DNA of 39,167 nucleotides from an uncultured Bacteroidota bacterium (GCA_937862805.1 CALMDO010000003.1:1-39167); one strand, 5' to 3'; positions 1 through 9,482 are shown, counted from the first letter of the stretch. Translations and numbers: made by a program. The notes: generated by a model not told the origin, from the letters alone.

Positions 1-728
<728 letters not shown>

Positions 729-1319
729 TTATTTCTTGTTTTTGATAACCCGTCCTTCGGGTGTCAGTTGATATACCTCCTTGCTTTCAGGGCAGACGGC
801 CATTCCTTTTTCATCAAAATGGAGCCGGTGCCCGTATTCACTCATCCAGCCGACCTGCCGGCCGGGATTTCCAATGACCAGTGCATAGTCGGGAACATCT
901 TTGGTGATGACCGCTCCTGCACCGATAAAAGCGTAAGCCCCGATCTCATTTCCACATACTATGGTAGCATTGGCGCCGATGGAAGCACCTTTCTTAACGA
1001 GGGTTTTCATGTACTGATCGCGCCGCAGGATATGGCTCCGGGGATTGATCACATTGGTAAACACCATCGAAGGTCCCAGGAAGACATCGTCTTCACAAAT
1101 GACCCCGGTATAAATAGAGACATTGTTCTGCACTTTCACGTTCCTTCCCAATACCACATCAGGGGATACGACCACGTTCTGGCCAAGGTTGCATTGCTCC
1201 CCGATAACGCATCCTTTCATGATATGGCTGAAATGCCAGATTTTTGTACCCCTGCCGATATGGCAACCTTCATCAATAATGGCGCTCTCGTGTGCAAAAA
1301 AATCGTGATTCATACTCAT
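729..1319 (-). CDS. wbpD: UDP-2-acetamido-3-amino-2,3-dideoxy-glucuronate N-acetyltransferase (WbpD/WlbB family)
   Basis: Left-handed beta-helix acetyltransferase, 196 aa, a normal length for the family. It would acetylate the 3-amino group made by WbpE, giving UDP-2,3-diacetamido-2,3-dideoxy-glucuronic acid. Hexapeptide repeats run from about residue 10 to 150 (for example [53 protein letters not shown]) and end in the coenzyme-A-side segment [20 protein letters not shown]. The ATG at 1319 overlaps the wbpE stop by 4 nt (ATGA), which indicates translational coupling. A second ATG two codons in (1313) is a possible alternative start. The product feeds O-antigen or other surface-glycan assembly; whether an epimerase (WbpI) follows cannot be seen here. 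Confidence 0.92.
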   Translation of the reverse strand: MSMNHDFFAHESAIIDEGCHIGRGTKIWHFSHIMKGCVIGEQCNLGQNVVVSPDVVLGRNVKVQNNVSIYTGVICEDDVFLGPSMVFTNVINPRSHILRRDQYMKTLVKKGASIGANATIVCGNEIGAYAFIGAGAVITKDVPDYALVIGNPGRQVGWMSEYGHRLHFDEKGMAVCPESKEVYQLTPEGRVIKNKK

Positions 1320-2446
1320 TGGTTGATAAAATCCAAAATATTATGTGTGATGTACAGCAATTGCTCCTCCTCCAGTTCCGTGTGGATCGGCAGGGAAATC
1401 ACATGGTGGCACAGGTATTCCGTAACCGGGAAATCCCCGGGTTTGTACCGTGGATCGAGATACGCCTTCTGTAAATGGAGCGGAACCGGATAATAGATCA
1501 TGGCAGGGATTTCACACGATGCAAGATAGTCAATTAATGCCTTCCTGTCAACCCCCTCAAGAACCAGGGTGTATTGATGAAACACGTGGTTTGACTTTGG
1601 ATATCTACCAGGGATTTTCAGGTTTGGATGATTGGCGAAGGCCTCATCGTAAAAGGCGGCAGCTTCCCTCCTTCTGGCTGCATAGTGGTCAAGATGAGGC
1701 AGTTTTGCATTGAGGATGGCAGCCTGGATGCTGTCGAGCCGGGAATTTACACCCACGTAATCGTGGTAGTACCTCACGGTCATTCCATGGTTGACCACCA
1801 CCCGCATCTGTTTTGCCAACTCATCATCATTGGTAAAAATGGCTCCTCCATCCCCGTAACATCCCAGGTTTTTAGAGGGGAAAAAGGAAGTACATCCGAT
1901 ATGTCCGATGGTTCCTGCTTTTTTGGTAGTGCCATCATCAAAGATATAGTCGCAACCAATGGCCTGGCAGTTATCTTCGATCACATACAGGTTGTGCTCC
2001 CGTGCAATCTCCATGATCTCTTCCATAGGCGCTGCCTGGCCGAAAAGATGAACCGGGACAATCGCTTTTGTCTTAGGGGTAATGGCATTTCTTATTGCTT
2101 GAGGATCAATATTATAAGTGCCAGGATCCACATCCACTAAAACCGGAGTCAGCCTGAGCAGGGCGATTACTTCGGCGGTGGCAATAAATGTGAAGGAGGA
2201 GGTAATGACTTCATCGCCGGGTTGAAGGCCCAGCGCCATCATTGAAACCTGAAGGGCATCGGTTCCGTTGGCGCAGGGGATGACATGTTTCACTCCAAGG
2301 TAACGTTCCAGGTTTTCCTGGAATTGCTTCACTGCAGGACCGTTGATAAAGGCACAGGAATCGATCACTTCGCGGATTCCTTTATCAATTTCATTCCTGA
2401 TGTTCAAATACTGACTGTGGAGATCCACCATTTGTAATTTCTTCAT
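1316..2446 (-). CDS. wbpE: UDP-3-keto sugar aminotransferase (WbpE/WlbC, DegT/DnrJ/EryC1 family)
   Basis: PLP-dependent sugar aminotransferase, 376 aa, full length. It is expected to transfer an amino group from glutamate to C3 of the 3-keto UDP-sugar. Visible motifs: the N-terminal MVDLHSQY, the cofactor-phosphate segment CANGTDAL (about 58-65), the aspartate-bearing [10 protein letters not shown] (about 155-164), and the PLP-lysine segment [15 protein letters not shown] with Lys192. The C-terminal [11 protein letters not shown] is typical of this branch. It is the first gene of the wbpE-wbpD-wbpB run and overlaps wbpD by 4 nt. A Bacteroidota -7 element lies upstream at 2487-2494. Confidence 0.92.
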   Translation of the reverse strand: MKKLQMVDLHSQYLNIRNEIDKGIREVIDSCAFINGPAVKQFQENLERYLGVKHVIPCANGTDALQVSMMALGLQPGDEVITSSFTFIATAEVIALLRLTPVLVDVDPGTYNIDPQAIRNAITPKTKAIVPVHLFGQAAPMEEIMEIAREHNLYVIEDNCQAIGCDYIFDDGTTKKAGTIGHIGCTSFFPSKNLGCYGDGGAIFTNDDELAKQMRVVVNHGMTVRYYHDYVGVNSRLDSIQAAILNAKLPHLDHYAARRREAAAFYDEAFANHPNLKIPGRYPKSNHVFHQYTLVLEGVDRKALIDYLASCEIPAMIYYPVPLHLQKAYLDPRYKPGDFPVTEYLCHHVISLPIHTELEEEQLLYITHNILDFINQ

Positions 2447-2486
2447 AGCGTCTTAGAATTAACTTTTTCTGTAACTTAAACCTATG

Positions 2487-2494
2487 CAAATTTA
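2487..2494 (-). promoter_or_regulatory. Bacteroidota -7 element for the wbpEDB cluster
   Basis: Read on the minus strand this is TAAATTTG, an exact match to TAnnTTTG, the -7 consensus for the primary sigma factor of Bacteroidota. A TTGAC lies about 21 nt upstream on the same strand, near the expected -33 position. It is about 40 nt upstream of the wbpE ATG. Confidence 0.55.
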
Positions 2495-2525
2495 TAATTA
2501 TTGCTTATGCCGGGTCAATATTTTT

Positions 2526-2533
2526 TATCTTTA
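2526..2533 (+). promoter_or_regulatory. Possible -7 element for elbB
   Basis: TATCTTTA matches TAnnTTTG at all but the last base. An ATTG lies about 22 nt upstream. It would give a leader of roughly 35 nt before the elbB ATG at 2576 and would rule out the earlier in-frame start at 2501. Confidence 0.35.
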
Positions 2534-2575
2534 ACCCGCAATTCATCAACGATTACACGTAATACCCGAGATATC

Positions 2576-3229
2576 ATGAAAAAAGTTGCTGTAATTTTAG
2601 CAGGATGCGGAGTTTATGACGGAGCCGAAATACAGGAAGCTGTCCTCACCCTTCTGGCCATTAACAGGCAGGGGGCAGCTTATCAGTGTTTTGCGCCCGA
2701 CATTCCGCAACACCATATAATCAACCACATTACCGGAAAAGAGGAACCCGGAACGCGCAACGTGTTGGTCGAATCGGCAAGGATCGCCAGGGGAGCAATC
2801 AAACCCCTGAGCGCGTTCCATCAGGACGATTTCGACGCTCTGGTTTTCCCGGGTGGATTTGGTTGTGCAAAAAATCTTTCAACATGGGCCTTTGAGGGAG
2901 ACCACTGCCTTGTAAATCCTGAGGTAGAGAAAGTCGTGATGGCAATGTACCAGGCCAGGAAACCTATCGGCGCCATGTGTATAGCTCCTGTGATTTTAGC
3001 CAATTTGTTTACCGGTTCGGTCTTCACTACCGGTAACGATCCCGCTTCCGGTAGGTTTATCAGGTACAAGGGGAATGAATACGTTCCGGCAGGGCATGGG
3101 GAGATCGTCATCGATCACGAAAAGAAACTTTTCACCACCCCTTGTTACATGCTCGATGCATCCATTGCACAAATTGCTGACGGGACAGAAAAGCTGATCA
3201 AAGCCATATTCAACAGCCTGTCGGAGTAA
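2576..3229 (+). CDS. elbB: ElbB-type glyoxalase (DJ-1/PfpI superfamily)
   Basis: 217 aa from the ATG at 2576, the same length as E. coli ElbB, which is why this start is preferred over an in-frame start 25 codons upstream at 2501. The class I amidotransferase-like fold shows the ElbB N-terminus MKKVAVILAGCGVYDGAEIQ, the FPGGFGCAKNLS block (about 91-102) and the nucleophile elbow GAMCIAP with Cys135. ElbB proteins have glyoxalase activity in vitro and were linked to isoprenoid synthesis by genetics; the physiological substrate is not settled. It stands alone between two minus-strand clusters, divergent from wbpE and convergent with buk. Confidence 0.9.
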   Translation: MKKVAVILAGCGVYDGAEIQEAVLTLLAINRQGAAYQCFAPDIPQHHIINHITGKEEPGTRNVLVESARIARGAIKPLSAFHQDDFDALVFPGGFGCAKNLSTWAFEGDHCLVNPEVEKVVMAMYQARKPIGAMCIAPVILANLFTGSVFTTGNDPASGRFIRYKGNEYVPAGHGEIVIDHEKKLFTTPCYMLDASIAQIADGTEKLIKAIFNSLSE

Positions 3230-3272
3230 TGTACTCTGATGTTTTGAGTTGGCAAAGAGAAAGAGGAAGGGA

Positions 3273-4349
3273 TCAGGCGTAGACCTGAGGTTGTAATTCC
3301 CCTTTGAGAACCATCAGTCCGTTGATGGCGAGGGCACGCATTTCATCCTCACCCGGGTAAACGTGGATGGGGGCAATTTTCTCGATGCGTTCGCGGATCC
3401 AGTTGACAAAAAGTGTATCGTGAGCAATCCCCCCGGTAATGAGGATGTCATCCACTTCGCATTTCAGCACGGTGTACATCTCTCCAATGCATTTGGCCAC
3501 CTGGTAGGCCATGGCCTGGTAAACGAGCCGTGCTTTCGAGTCACCTGCTTCAACCATGCGTTCCACTTCGATGGCGTTGTTGGTACCGAAATAAGCAACC
3601 AGTCCGCCTTTGCCAACGATCATCTTCAGCACCTCCTGTTGGGTGTACTGGCCGCTGAAGCAAAGCCGTACCAGTGGCGCCATCGGCAGGGTACCGCTCC
3701 GTTCGGGGCTGAACGGCCCTTCCCCGTCGAGTGCCTGGTTCACATCGATGACCCGTCCTTTACAATGGGCTCCGACTGATATGCCTCCCCCCAGATGGAC
3801 CACGATCAGGTTCAGGTCTTCGTACGGTTTATGAATCGATTTTGCAAATTCGCGGGCGACAGCTTTCTGATTGAGTGCATGGAAGATAGATATTCGTTCG
3901 AACAAGGGATGGCCAGCTACCCTGGCCAGGTCATCCAGTTCATCAACCACGACAGGGTCGGCGATATAGGCTTTGGCTACCGGTAGTGTTTTCACCAGAT
4001 CGGCAGCTATCAAACCACCCAGGTTACTGGCATGTTCACTCAGCGAACGGAATTGGAGATCATAGATCATGGTTTCATTGACCTCGTACACCCCCGACGG
4101 GATGGGTTTTAGCAATCCTCCCCGTCCGACTACTGCACGGATATCATCGAGGTGTATGTCAGCCTCTTTCAATTGCTGTAAAATGATTTCTTTCCTGAAT
4201 TGGAACTGATCCGTAATTTTTACAAAACCAGCTAGTTCTTCAGGACTGTGCTTGATGTTTTTCAGAAAAACCGGTTCGGTGTTTTCATAGACCGCGATTT
4301 TAGTGGAAGTGGAGCCCGGATTAACGGCCAGGATGCGGATTTTGTCCAT
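3273..4349 (-). CDS. buk: Butyrate kinase (or branched-chain fatty acid kinase)
   Basis: Acetokinase-family enzyme, 358 aa, a usual length for Buk. It converts an acyl phosphate plus ADP to the free acid plus ATP. Motifs: the N-terminal nucleotide/phosphate loop NPGSTSTKIAVY (10-21), GRGG (75-78), the DPVVVDE segment (131-137), HLGGGISVGAH (185-195) and the second phosphate loop ITGGIAHD (about 304-311). The start lies 11 nt after the stop of the permease gene, in one operon with ptb, so the pair should catalyse butyryl-CoA to butyryl phosphate to butyrate with ATP gain. Sequence alone does not separate butyrate from isobutyrate or isovalerate specificity. Confidence 0.93.
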   Translation of the reverse strand: MDKIRILAVNPGSTSTKIAVYENTEPVFLKNIKHSPEELAGFVKITDQFQFRKEIILQQLKEADIHLDDIRAVVGRGGLLKPIPSGVYEVNETMIYDLQFRSLSEHASNLGGLIAADLVKTLPVAKAYIADPVVVDELDDLARVAGHPLFERISIFHALNQKAVAREFAKSIHKPYEDLNLIVVHLGGGISVGAHCKGRVIDVNQALDGEGPFSPERSGTLPMAPLVRLCFSGQYTQQEVLKMIVGKGGLVAYFGTNNAIEVERMVEAGDSKARLVYQAMAYQVAKCIGEMYTVLKCEVDDILITGGIAHDTLFVNWIRERIEKIAPIHVYPGEDEMRALAINGLMVLKGELQPQVYA

Positions 4350-4360
4350 GGGTCATTTTT

Positions 4361-5896
4361 TTACTGCTTTGAATGATTGATCCTTTGTTTGCTGTGGTGG
4401 ATTCCATAGGAAAAATAGATGATGAAACCGATTGCCATCCAGACGATCAGACGCGCCCAGGTGTCAAACGGAAGGGCCAGCATCTGGATAAAACAGATCA
4501 GGGCTCCCAGGGCGGGGATAACCGGTACAAAAGGTGTCCGGAAAGGACGTTCTATTTCAGGACGGGTTTTCCTTAGCACGATGATGCTGATACAAACGAT
4601 GGCAAATGCCAGCAAGGTACCAATGGAGACCAGTTCACCCAGGATGCTGATGGGCAGCACACCGGCAAGGATGATCGCAACGGAACCGGTCAGAAGGGTG
4701 CTGATATACGGTGTTTTGTACTTGGGGTGAACTTTGGAGAAGACAGGAGGCAACAGCCCGTCATTCGACATGGAGTAGAAAATCCGTGGTTGCCCCATGA
4801 GCATCACCAGGATCACAGAGCTGAGGCCGGCGATGGCGGCGATTTTTACGATGGGGCGTAGCCAAAACATCCCTTTTCCCATAGCGTTGACACCGACCGC
4901 GACCGGATCAGCCACATTGAGGGTGGTATAACTGACAATTCCGGTGAGGACGATGGCCACCAGGATGTAAAGAACCGTTGAAACGGTGAGTGAACCCAGG
5001 ATGCCGACAGGCATGTCACGTTGTGGATTCCGGGCTTCCTGGGCAGCTGTAGAGACTGCATCGAACCCGATATAAGCAAAAAAGATCACCCCTGCACCAC
5101 GTAAAATTCCGCTCCAGCCAAAATGGCCCCATTGTCCGGTATTCTCAGGGATGAAAGGATGCCAGTTGTCAGAAGTGACAAAAGCAAAACCGATGGCGAT
5201 AAAAAGAATGATCACTGAAACTTTGGTGATCACCATGAAGTTGTTGAAATTGGCTGACTCCCTGATCCCGATGACCAGCAGGAGCGACAGCACCGCAATG
5301 ATTATCATGGCCGGTAAATTCACAATGGCAGTCACCTGCGGCAGGGTATTGACATCAATGCCGCGGGAAGCCAGTCCGGTGGTCAGATTGGTTGTCAGTT
5401 CCTGCCATCCGATTTTCGGAACTTCCACCAGTACCGATCCGGTAGCTGCCGTCAGTGCAGTCGGGATTTGGATGCCGAAATCCTGCAGGAAGCTTACGAC
5501 ATATCCCGACCATCCGACCGAGACCGTAGCAGCAGCAAAAAGGTATTCGAGGATCAGGTCCCATCCGATGATCCATGCCAGAAATTCTCCCAGGGTAGCA
5601 TAAGAATAGGTATAAGCGCTTCCCGCGATAGGGATCATGGAAGCAAATTCCGCGTAACACAAACCGGCAAAGGCACAGGCGATCCCTGAAATAATAAAAG
5701 AGATCACAATGCCTGGTCCGGCATATTGGGCGGCAGCCTGACCTGTAAGGACAAAAATTCCGGCGCCGATGATAGCTCCGATCCCTAAGGTAGTCAGGTT
5801 GAGCCCTGTCAGTGTTTTTTTAAGCCCGGCTTTGTTCTCTCTGGCCTCCTGTAATAAATCGACCAAAGATTTGGTGATAAAAAGATTTCTGGCCAT
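4361..5896 (-). CDS. APC-family amino acid permease (YfnA/CAT-like)
   Basis: Polytopic inner-membrane transporter, 511 aa. Residues about 30-60 carry the first-helix signature of the amino acid-polyamine-organocation superfamily (GIGAIIGAGIFVLTG), followed by the helix 2-3 pattern CAFAGLCYAEFASMIPIAGSAYTYSY. The later GAGVIFFAYIGFDAVSTAAQE is typical of the cationic amino acid transporter branch. About a dozen or more hydrophobic segments are visible. It lies between ptb (23 nt gap) and buk (11 nt gap), which suggests that it imports an amino acid whose breakdown yields the acyl-CoA handled by Ptb-Buk. The substrate cannot be read from the sequence. Confidence 0.9.
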   Translation of the reverse strand: MARNLFITKSLVDLLQEARENKAGLKKTLTGLNLTTLGIGAIIGAGIFVLTGQAAAQYAGPGIVISFIISGIACAFAGLCYAEFASMIPIAGSAYTYSYATLGEFLAWIIGWDLILEYLFAAATVSVGWSGYVVSFLQDFGIQIPTALTAATGSVLVEVPKIGWQELTTNLTTGLASRGIDVNTLPQVTAIVNLPAMIIIAVLSLLLVIGIRESANFNNFMVITKVSVIILFIAIGFAFVTSDNWHPFIPENTGQWGHFGWSGILRGAGVIFFAYIGFDAVSTAAQEARNPQRDMPVGILGSLTVSTVLYILVAIVLTGIVSYTTLNVADPVAVGVNAMGKGMFWLRPIVKIAAIAGLSSVILVMLMGQPRIFYSMSNDGLLPPVFSKVHPKYKTPYISTLLTGSVAIILAGVLPISILGELVSIGTLLAFAIVCISIIVLRKTRPEIERPFRTPFVPVIPALGALICFIQMLALPFDTWARLIVWMAIGFIIYFSYGIHHSKQRINHSKQ

Positions 5897-5919
5897 AATC
5901 AGAGATTAGCGGAGAGGTA

Positions 5920-6846
5920 TCAAATGGCAGCAGCCATGATGATACTGGCTTGTTTGGATTCTTCGGTATCAGAACGGGATGTGAGCACGATCGGGGCTGC
6001 AGCGCCCAGGACAACTGCTGCCAACTTGGCGTTGGCTGAAAAGCCGAAGGCTTTGTACAGGATGTTTCCGGCTTCTATATCAGGAACGACCAGCAGGTCG
6101 GCATCTCCGGCCACTTCACTCACGATCCCTTTGTGTTTGGCGCTGGCGGCGCTCACCGCGTTGTCATAAGCAAGCGGCCCGTCGATGATACAGTTCCTGA
6201 TCTGGCCACGCTGACTCATTTTTGATAGCAGTGCAGCTTCAAGCGTAGCAGGCATGGCCTCATTGACCATTTCAACGGCAGCCAATGCGGCCACTTTAGG
6301 CCGGGCATAGCCCAGTTTGTTCATGAAGTCAACCGCGTTGGCCGTGAGAGCGACTTTGGTTTTGAAATCCGGAGCAGGAATCATTGCAGCATCGGTTAAA
6401 CCGAGCAACTTATGATAAGTGGGGACTTCAAACAGGGCAAAATGTGAAAGGACATCCCCTTTGCGAAGACCTACCTCCTTATCGAGCACTCCGCGCAGGA
6501 AAATCTGGGTGGGTACATTCCCTTTCATCAGGATATCGGCTTGCTTGTCACGGACCATTTTCACGGCGATCTTCACCGATTGGGCATCCACTGCTTCATT
6601 GATGATCTTCATCCCGCTGACATCAAGGGAGAGTTTTTTAGCCAGTTCGTGAATTTTTTTCTCATTTCCGACTAAAATGGCTTCTACCAATCCCATTTTA
6701 TCCACCGCGCAGATGGCTTCGAGGCAATGTTCATCATGAGCTACCGCTACAGCCAACTTCTTCTTTCCCGACCGGGTGGCCAGGGCATTCAAATCTGTAA
6801 GTTTTGTCAAACAATTTGTTACAGTCTTTTCATTCGTCATCGTCAT
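5920..6846 (-). CDS. ptb: Phosphate butyryltransferase
   Basis: Phosphate acetyl/butyryltransferase family, 308 aa from the ATG at 6846. It converts butyryl-CoA plus phosphate to butyryl phosphate plus CoA. Diagnostic blocks are ADILMKGNVPTQIFLRGVLD, the HFALFEVPTYHKLLGLTDAA segment, and the C-terminal VAGDADLLVVPDIEAGNILY followed by APIVLTSRSDT. An ATG six codons upstream (6864) is in frame, but a strong GGAGGAA Shine-Dalgarno lies inside those codons, 8 nt before 6846, so 6846 is preferred. It is the first gene of the ptb-permease-buk operon and is divergent from tryptophanase. Confidence 0.93.
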   Translation of the reverse strand: MTMTNEKTVTNCLTKLTDLNALATRSGKKKLAVAVAHDEHCLEAICAVDKMGLVEAILVGNEKKIHELAKKLSLDVSGMKIINEAVDAQSVKIAVKMVRDKQADILMKGNVPTQIFLRGVLDKEVGLRKGDVLSHFALFEVPTYHKLLGLTDAAMIPAPDFKTKVALTANAVDFMNKLGYARPKVAALAAVEMVNEAMPATLEAALLSKMSQRGQIRNCIIDGPLAYDNAVSAASAKHKGIVSEVAGDADLLVVPDIEAGNILYKAFGFSANAKLAAVVLGAAAPIVLTSRSDTEESKQASIIMAAAI

Positions 6847-6854
6847 TGTAATCT

Positions 6855-6861
6855 TTCCTCC
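6855..6861 (-). promoter_or_regulatory. Strong Shine-Dalgarno that fixes the ptb start
   Basis: On the minus strand this reads GGAGGAA, 8 nt before the ATG at 6846 and inside the alternative longer reading from 6864. Such a strong Shine-Dalgarno is uncommon in Bacteroidota, where initiation usually relies on A-rich leaders. Confidence 0.6.
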
Positions 6862-6973
6862 CATTTATGAGTTTGTTGTTATATGATTAACAATAAAAGA
6901 ACAAAGAGCAAACCTACACGAATTTTCCCAAACTGCAAAGTGGTTCGTAAAATAATTGATCCGAAAAAAATTC

Positions 6974-6981
6974 TACCTTTG
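6974..6981 (+). promoter_or_regulatory. -7 element of the tryptophanase promoter
   Basis: TACCTTTG is an exact TAnnTTTG match, 24 nt before the tnaA ATG. A TTG at 6956-6958 is nearby but spaced more closely than the usual -33 distance. The box overlaps the palindrome at 6978-6994. Confidence 0.65.
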
Positions 6982-6994
6982 CAGTGACTGCAAA
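6978..6994 (+). promoter_or_regulatory. 17-bp perfect palindrome on the tnaA promoter, candidate operator
   Basis: TTTGCAGTGACTGCAAA has two perfect 8-nt arms around a single central G. It begins inside the -7 box and covers the expected transcription start. One more copy of the half-site, ACTGCAAA, lies at 6932-6939, about 50 nt upstream. A protein bound here would block the polymerase directly. The regulator is unknown and not encoded next to it. Confidence 0.5.
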
Positions 6995-7005
6995 ATCTCT
7001 CAGAT

Positions 7006-8379
7006 ATGGAACTCCCCTTCTCAGAATCTTACAAAATCAAGATGGTTGAAACCATCAAAAAAAGTGTCCGGGCAGAACGTGAGCAATGGATACGTGAAGC
7101 CGGTTATAACCTTTTCAGGTTGAAGAGCGACCAGGTTTTTATCGATTTGCTTACTGATTCAGGTACTGGCGCCATGAGTGATAAACAATGGTCAGAGATA
7201 ATGGTTGGAGATGAGAGTTACGCGGGCGCTTCCTCTTTTTACAAAATGAAAGATGCAATCAGTGATATCCTTGGTTTTGAATATTTTCTGCCCACCCATC
7301 AGGGCCGTGCCGCTGAAAACGTCCTCTTTTCTACGCTGATCCATGAAGGTGATCTGATACCGGGCAACTCCCATTTCGATACCACCAAAGGCCACATCGA
7401 GTTCAGAAAAGCGTTTGCCGTGGATTGTACCATTGATGAAGCGTTTGATACAACTGTGCAACATCCTTTCAAGGGAAATGTTGACATTGACAAATTGGAA
7501 AAAGTGCTCAAAGAGCATTCCGGTAAAATCCCCTTCATCATCATCACCGTTACCTGTAACTCATCAGGAGGTCAGCCTGTTTCGATTGAAAACCTGAAGA
7601 AGGTCCGCCAGGTAGCCGACCGCTACGGGAAACTCGTTGTTTTCGACAGCGCGCGGTTTGCTGAAAATGCCTATTTCATCAAACTACGGGAACCGGGTTA
7701 CCGGGATCATTCCATCCGTGAGATTGTCAGGGAGATGTTCTCGTTAGCGGATGCCATGACGATGAGTTCAAAAAAAGATGCCATTGTCAACATGGGTGGA
7801 TTCATCGCGATGCGCGATCACCAACTATACACCAAAGCGAGTGTCTTCAACATCATGTTCGAAGGATACGTGACCTATGGCGGAATGTCGGGCCGCGATA
7901 TGAATGCATTGGCCCGAGGGTTGTATGAAGGCACTGAGTTCGATTACCTGGAAAGCCGTATCCGCCAGGTTGAATACCTCGGACAACGATTACAGGAATA
8001 CGGAATTCCGGTACAACAGCCCATTGGCGGTCACGCAGTTTTTGTCGATGCCAAACGATTTCTCCCCAATCTTCCCAAAGAACAATTTCAGGCGCAAACC
8101 CTGGCGATAGAACTCTACCTTGAAGCCGGTGTCAGGGGTGTTGAAATCGGCGCCCTTATGGCCGACCGCGATCCCGTGACGCGTCAGAATCGTTATCCTG
8201 AACTGGAACTGATGCGCCTTGCCATTCCCCGGCGGGTTTATACCAACAACCACATGGAGGTAGTCGCTACCGCCCTGAAAAATATCTGGGATCGCCGTCA
8301 CTCTATCAACCGGGGTTTTGTCATCACAGAAGAAGCACCCATCATGCGCCATTTTACCATAACGCTCGCCCAGGCCTGA
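7006..8379 (+). CDS. tnaA: Tryptophanase (tryptophan indole-lyase)
   Basis: PLP-dependent beta-eliminating lyase, 457 aa, splitting L-tryptophan to indole, pyruvate and ammonia. The PLP lysine is Lys257 in MSSKKDA, and DLLTDSGTGAMSD and THQGRAAEN are family blocks. Tyrosine phenol-lyase is a close relative, so I compared the discriminating positions: the segment HFDTTKGH has Asp125 where tryptophanase has Asp137 and the phenol-lyase has Thr, and VEIG has Ile381 where the phenol-lyase needs Arg381 to bind the phenol hydroxyl. Both favour tryptophanase, as does SARFAENAYFIK. The C-terminal RHFT histidine is conserved. It leads a possible operon with the next two genes (gaps of 7 and 13 nt). Confidence 0.9.
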   Translation: MELPFSESYKIKMVETIKKSVRAEREQWIREAGYNLFRLKSDQVFIDLLTDSGTGAMSDKQWSEIMVGDESYAGASSFYKMKDAISDILGFEYFLPTHQGRAAENVLFSTLIHEGDLIPGNSHFDTTKGHIEFRKAFAVDCTIDEAFDTTVQHPFKGNVDIDKLEKVLKEHSGKIPFIIITVTCNSSGGQPVSIENLKKVRQVADRYGKLVVFDSARFAENAYFIKLREPGYRDHSIREIVREMFSLADAMTMSSKKDAIVNMGGFIAMRDHQLYTKASVFNIMFEGYVTYGGMSGRDMNALARGLYEGTEFDYLESRIRQVEYLGQRLQEYGIPVQQPIGGHAVFVDAKRFLPNLPKEQFQAQTLAIELYLEAGVRGVEIGALMADRDPVTRQNRYPELELMRLAIPRRVYTNNHMEVVATALKNIWDRRHSINRGFVITEEAPIMRHFTITLAQA

Positions 8380-8386
8380 ACACCCG

Positions 8387-8857
8387 ATGGATCCCTCCAA
8401 AAAACAGGCGCGATACCAGCGCATTGATAGCCAGATTGAAGCACTGATGCCCGGATCACCTGATCCGGCAGCCCGAATGGCCACCATTGCAGCAGTTTTG
8501 CACCATAAGATCGACTATTTTTTCTGGACCGGTTTTTACCTTCTTCGAAACGGGAAACTGACGGTACAAGTCTACCAGGGACCGTTGGCGTGCATGGTTC
8601 TCCGGGAACACACCGGTGTCTGCTGGGCAGGGATTGACCAGGGGAAATCCATTGTGGTTCCTGATGTTCACCTGTTTCCCGGCCATATCGCCTGCGACGC
8701 CCGCTCCCGTTCCGAAATTGTCGTTCCCATCCGAAAACCTTCGGGAGAGATCACCGGCGTCCTGGATGTCGACAGCCGGGTATCCAACACATTTGATGAA
8801 ACCGATGTCTTTTGGCTTGAAAAGATTACCTCACTAATCTATTCACCCCTCCTCTGA
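8387..8857 (+). CDS. msrC: Free methionine-(R)-sulfoxide reductase (GAF domain, fRMsr)
   Basis: Single GAF-domain protein, 156 aa. The family reduces free L-methionine-(R)-sulfoxide. The three redox cysteines are all present: Cys69 in GPLACMV, Cys79 in HTGVCWAG and Cys103 in PGHIACDA, followed by SRSEIVVPI, which is diagnostic for fRMsr rather than a signalling GAF domain. WTGFYLL (about 47-53) is also typical. The start is 7 nt after the tnaA stop, so it is probably in the same transcript, which links amino-acid catabolism with oxidative repair of methionine. Confidence 0.9.
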   Translation: MDPSKKQARYQRIDSQIEALMPGSPDPAARMATIAAVLHHKIDYFFWTGFYLLRNGKLTVQVYQGPLACMVLREHTGVCWAGIDQGKSIVVPDVHLFPGHIACDARSRSEIVVPIRKPSGEITGVLDVDSRVSNTFDETDVFWLEKITSLIYSPLL

Positions 8858-8870
8858 AAGGCTATAATAT

Positions 8871-9434
8871 ATGGTTTTTTTTGAAATCCTTCTGATCGCA
8901 ATCGGACTTTCGATGGACTGTTTCGCTGTTTCTTTAGGGTTTGGAGCCTGCCGCAAGTTTTCCCTGAAAGATATTCTTCTCCTCTCTTTTCTTTTTGGCT
9001 TTTTTCAGGGATTCATGACTCTGATCGGGTGGTTTGCAGGAAACAGTATCCAAAGCCTGATCCAGGCAATGGATCACTGGATCGCTTTTGGGTTGCTGGC
9101 ATTTATCGGGATAAAAATGATCTGGCAGTCATTTCATGAAGAAGAAGAAAATAAGCCGGAGTCAGATATCCGTAAAATTTCAGTCATGCTCACCGCTTCC
9201 GTCGCAACCAGCATCGATGCACTGATCACCGGAGTGGGCTTTGGTTTTATCCGGGTTAACATCCTTACCACCAGCCTGGTGATCGGACTGACCACCTTTC
9301 TTTTTTCAGTAGCGGGTGCCAAACTGGGCGAAAAAACCACCTTCATCCCGGTCCGGTGGGCTGAAATAACGGGAGGAGTGGTACTCATTGCCATCGGGGT
9401 CAAAATAGTGCTCGAACACCTGGCTGTCATCTGA
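8871..9434 (+). CDS. mntP: Manganese efflux pump MntP
   Basis: Inner-membrane protein, 187 aa, with six hydrophobic helices in two homologous halves. Each half carries the family's acidic signature: GLSMDCFAVSL with Asp16 and SVATSIDALITGVGF with Asp117, matching the known Asp16/Asp118 layout in E. coli MntP. It exports Mn(II). The gap to the fRMsr gene is 13 nt, so they may share a transcript; manganese control and methionine-sulfoxide repair both relate to oxidative stress. No Mn riboswitch-like leader fits in the gap. Confidence 0.93.
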   Translation: MVFFEILLIAIGLSMDCFAVSLGFGACRKFSLKDILLLSFLFGFFQGFMTLIGWFAGNSIQSLIQAMDHWIAFGLLAFIGIKMIWQSFHEEEENKPESDIRKISVMLTASVATSIDALITGVGFGFIRVNILTTSLVIGLTTFLFSVAGAKLGEKTTFIPVRWAEITGGVVLIAIGVKIVLEHLAVI

Positions 9435-9482
9435 GCGGAAAGGAACTGCAGCGAGGGGCCGCCGGTTTACCTGTTAATTGGT

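Noticed and set aside
768-1493. 241-codon open frame on the plus strand
   Set aside because: It lies opposite wbpD and the end of wbpE, has no recognisable domain, and its composition follows the antisense of the beta-helix repeats.
7006-8379. Tyrosine phenol-lyase as the identity of the PLP lyase
   Set aside because: Overall similarity to both families is high, but position 381 is Ile instead of the phenol-binding Arg, and Asp125 matches the tryptophanase Asp137 instead of Thr.
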